Shown: in pieces, positions 63,609 to 64,000 of the stretch | How positions within the stretch are numbered: the first letter of the stretch is position 1 | Layout of the letters: every line of letters begins with the position of its first letter | Assembly (NCBI RefSeq): GCF_003667345.1 | Contig: NZ_RCWF01000001.1 | Span: 310,001-374,000, forward strand | Reading direction: 5' to 3' | Source of the DNA: Poseidonibacter antarcticus | GTDB taxonomy: Bacteria > Campylobacterota > Campylobacteria > Campylobacterales > Arcobacteraceae | Length of the DNA: 64,000 nt | The notes under the pieces: model-generated | Seen by the model: only the letters and a program-made list of their open reading frames with translations | Told to the model about the DNA's origin: nothing | Database searches by the model: none | Position numbers and translations under genes: made by a program

Positions 63609-64000
63609 TTAACTAAGAACGTCAATATTATTAGCTAAGTTTTGTCTAATATTTCTTTTTTTTACATAATTATTTAAGCCAATGTGATTATTATATCCTA
63701 GAAGTTTAGCTATTTTTCTTACAGAAAGACCAACTGAGAGTAACTCTTCTATCTTGTCTCTTTGTTTATCAAATTTAGATTTTTGAATTGTACCAACTGG
63801 TTTACCTAAGCTAACACCTGATAGTTTTTTTGCTGTTAATGCTTCTTTGGTTCTCAAACTCATAAGATCTTTTTCTAAACTAATTGTCATAGATATCATT
63901 CCTAAAATCATTTGAGTTAACATATCTTTATCATCAACTAATTCAAGATTTTGATTAATAACTAGTATTCTAATTTTATTTGATAAAAGAAACTTTGTAA
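63609..64000 (-). CDS. Serine recombinase (resolvase/invertase), C-terminal part
   Basis: The end of a serine recombinase, cut by the right edge. The frame is open to base 64000 (about 130 residues, with KFLLSNKIRILVINQNLEL before the first ATG at 63923). The catalytic Ser lies outside. LTQMILGMISMTISLEKDLMSLRTKEAL is the long E-helix. A small HTH follows (KIEELLSVGLSVRKIAKLLGYN), typical of Hin/resolvase DNA binding. Invertases and resolvases flip or resolve DNA at short crossover sites; none is visible in this window. Confidence 0.85.
   Translation of the reverse strand, partial: TKFLLSNKIRILVINQNLELVDDKDMLTQMILGMISMTISLEKDLMSLRTKEALTAKKLSGVSLGKPVGTIQKSKFDKQRDKIEELLSVGLSVRKIAKLLGYNNHIGLNNYVKKRNIRQNLANNIDVLS

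Overview
The window looks like chromosome of a Campylobacterota bacterium, most likely a member of the Arcobacteraceae. The DNA is very AT-rich. Supporting signs are a monomeric isocitrate dehydrogenase, an mlaA-mlaC-RND gene group, a cbpA-hspR heat-shock pair behind a HAIR-type operator, a stand-alone FlhB C-terminal paralogue (FlhX), a ppiD-ftsA-ftsZ order, an hslVU-rplI block and an ArsRS-like two-component system. This assignment comes from gene content and order; no database search was possible. Nearly everything is housekeeping or envelope biology. I found no CRISPR array, insertion sequence, prophage or rRNA. The only mobile-DNA gene is a serine recombinase cut by the right edge.

Layout. 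1-3.5 kb: end of mlaA, then mlaC and an MMPL/RND exporter (phospholipid traffic). 3.5-4.1 kb: a possible leader or small RNA before an unknown protein built from two Cys-flanked repeats. 4.1-10.6 kb (minus): HAD phosphatase, aminotransferase, TlpA-like thioredoxin, two membrane-anchored unknowns, a DsbA/DsbB-like pair, a small unknown and a methyltransferase. 10.8-14.4 kb: RraA, small unknowns including a possible 34-residue membrane protein, mutarotase-like protein and a DEAD-box helicase. 14.65-15.35 kb: tRNA-Leu, tRNA-Ser, tRNA-Cys and a cold-shock protein. 15.6-25.3 kb: acyl-ACP thioesterase, RNase P RNA, lolA, secA, a LolC/E permease, a giant AsmA-like protein and mltG. 25.4-28.9 kb: icd, mdh and a metal-binding protein. 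28.9-32.4 kb: an MnmC2-like oxidoreductase with a rhodanese-like partner, then cbpA-hspR. 32.5-40.5 kb (minus): ftsZ, ftsA, ppiD, RecD2-like helicase, an ArsC-family protein and a probable outer-membrane protein. 40.6-45.6 kb: FliK-like protein, flhX, a MreD-like protein, mrdA and fliP. 45.8-51.2 kb: a tripartite efflux system whose RND pump is split over two genes. 51.2-58.8 kb (minus): Sel1/Hcp protein, short N-acetylglutamate synthase, engB, lptA, lptC, kdsC, hisB, rlpA, mltD and tatD. 58.8-63.4 kb (minus): receiver-like protein, hslU, hslV, rplI and a histidine kinase/response regulator pair. The right edge holds the recombinase.

How the genes fit together. Much of the window builds and maintains the envelope: Mla, Lol and Lpt transport, peptidoglycan synthesis and cleavage (mrdA, mltG, mltD, rlpA), division (ftsA, ftsZ) and periplasmic folding or disulfide chemistry. 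Transcription units are tight. Many junctions overlap by 1-11 bases, and TTG starts are common. Several gene ends carry hairpins that contain or touch the stop codon.

Most notable sequence-level observations: tatD has no ATG, GTG or TTG start and appears to begin at ATA, in what looks like a mutated ATGA overlap. A perfect palindrome between lolA and secA supplies two symmetric divergent -10 boxes. A near-perfect HAIR operator lies before cbpA-hspR. A terminator-ended leader precedes the duplicated-domain unknown gene. No stretch above about 300 bases lacks a gene once rnpB is counted. The larger gaps (3484-3685, 10617-10805, 14416-14651, 15350-15629, 45633-45827, 52054-52314, 63433-63608) hold only promoters, hairpins or nothing I can name.
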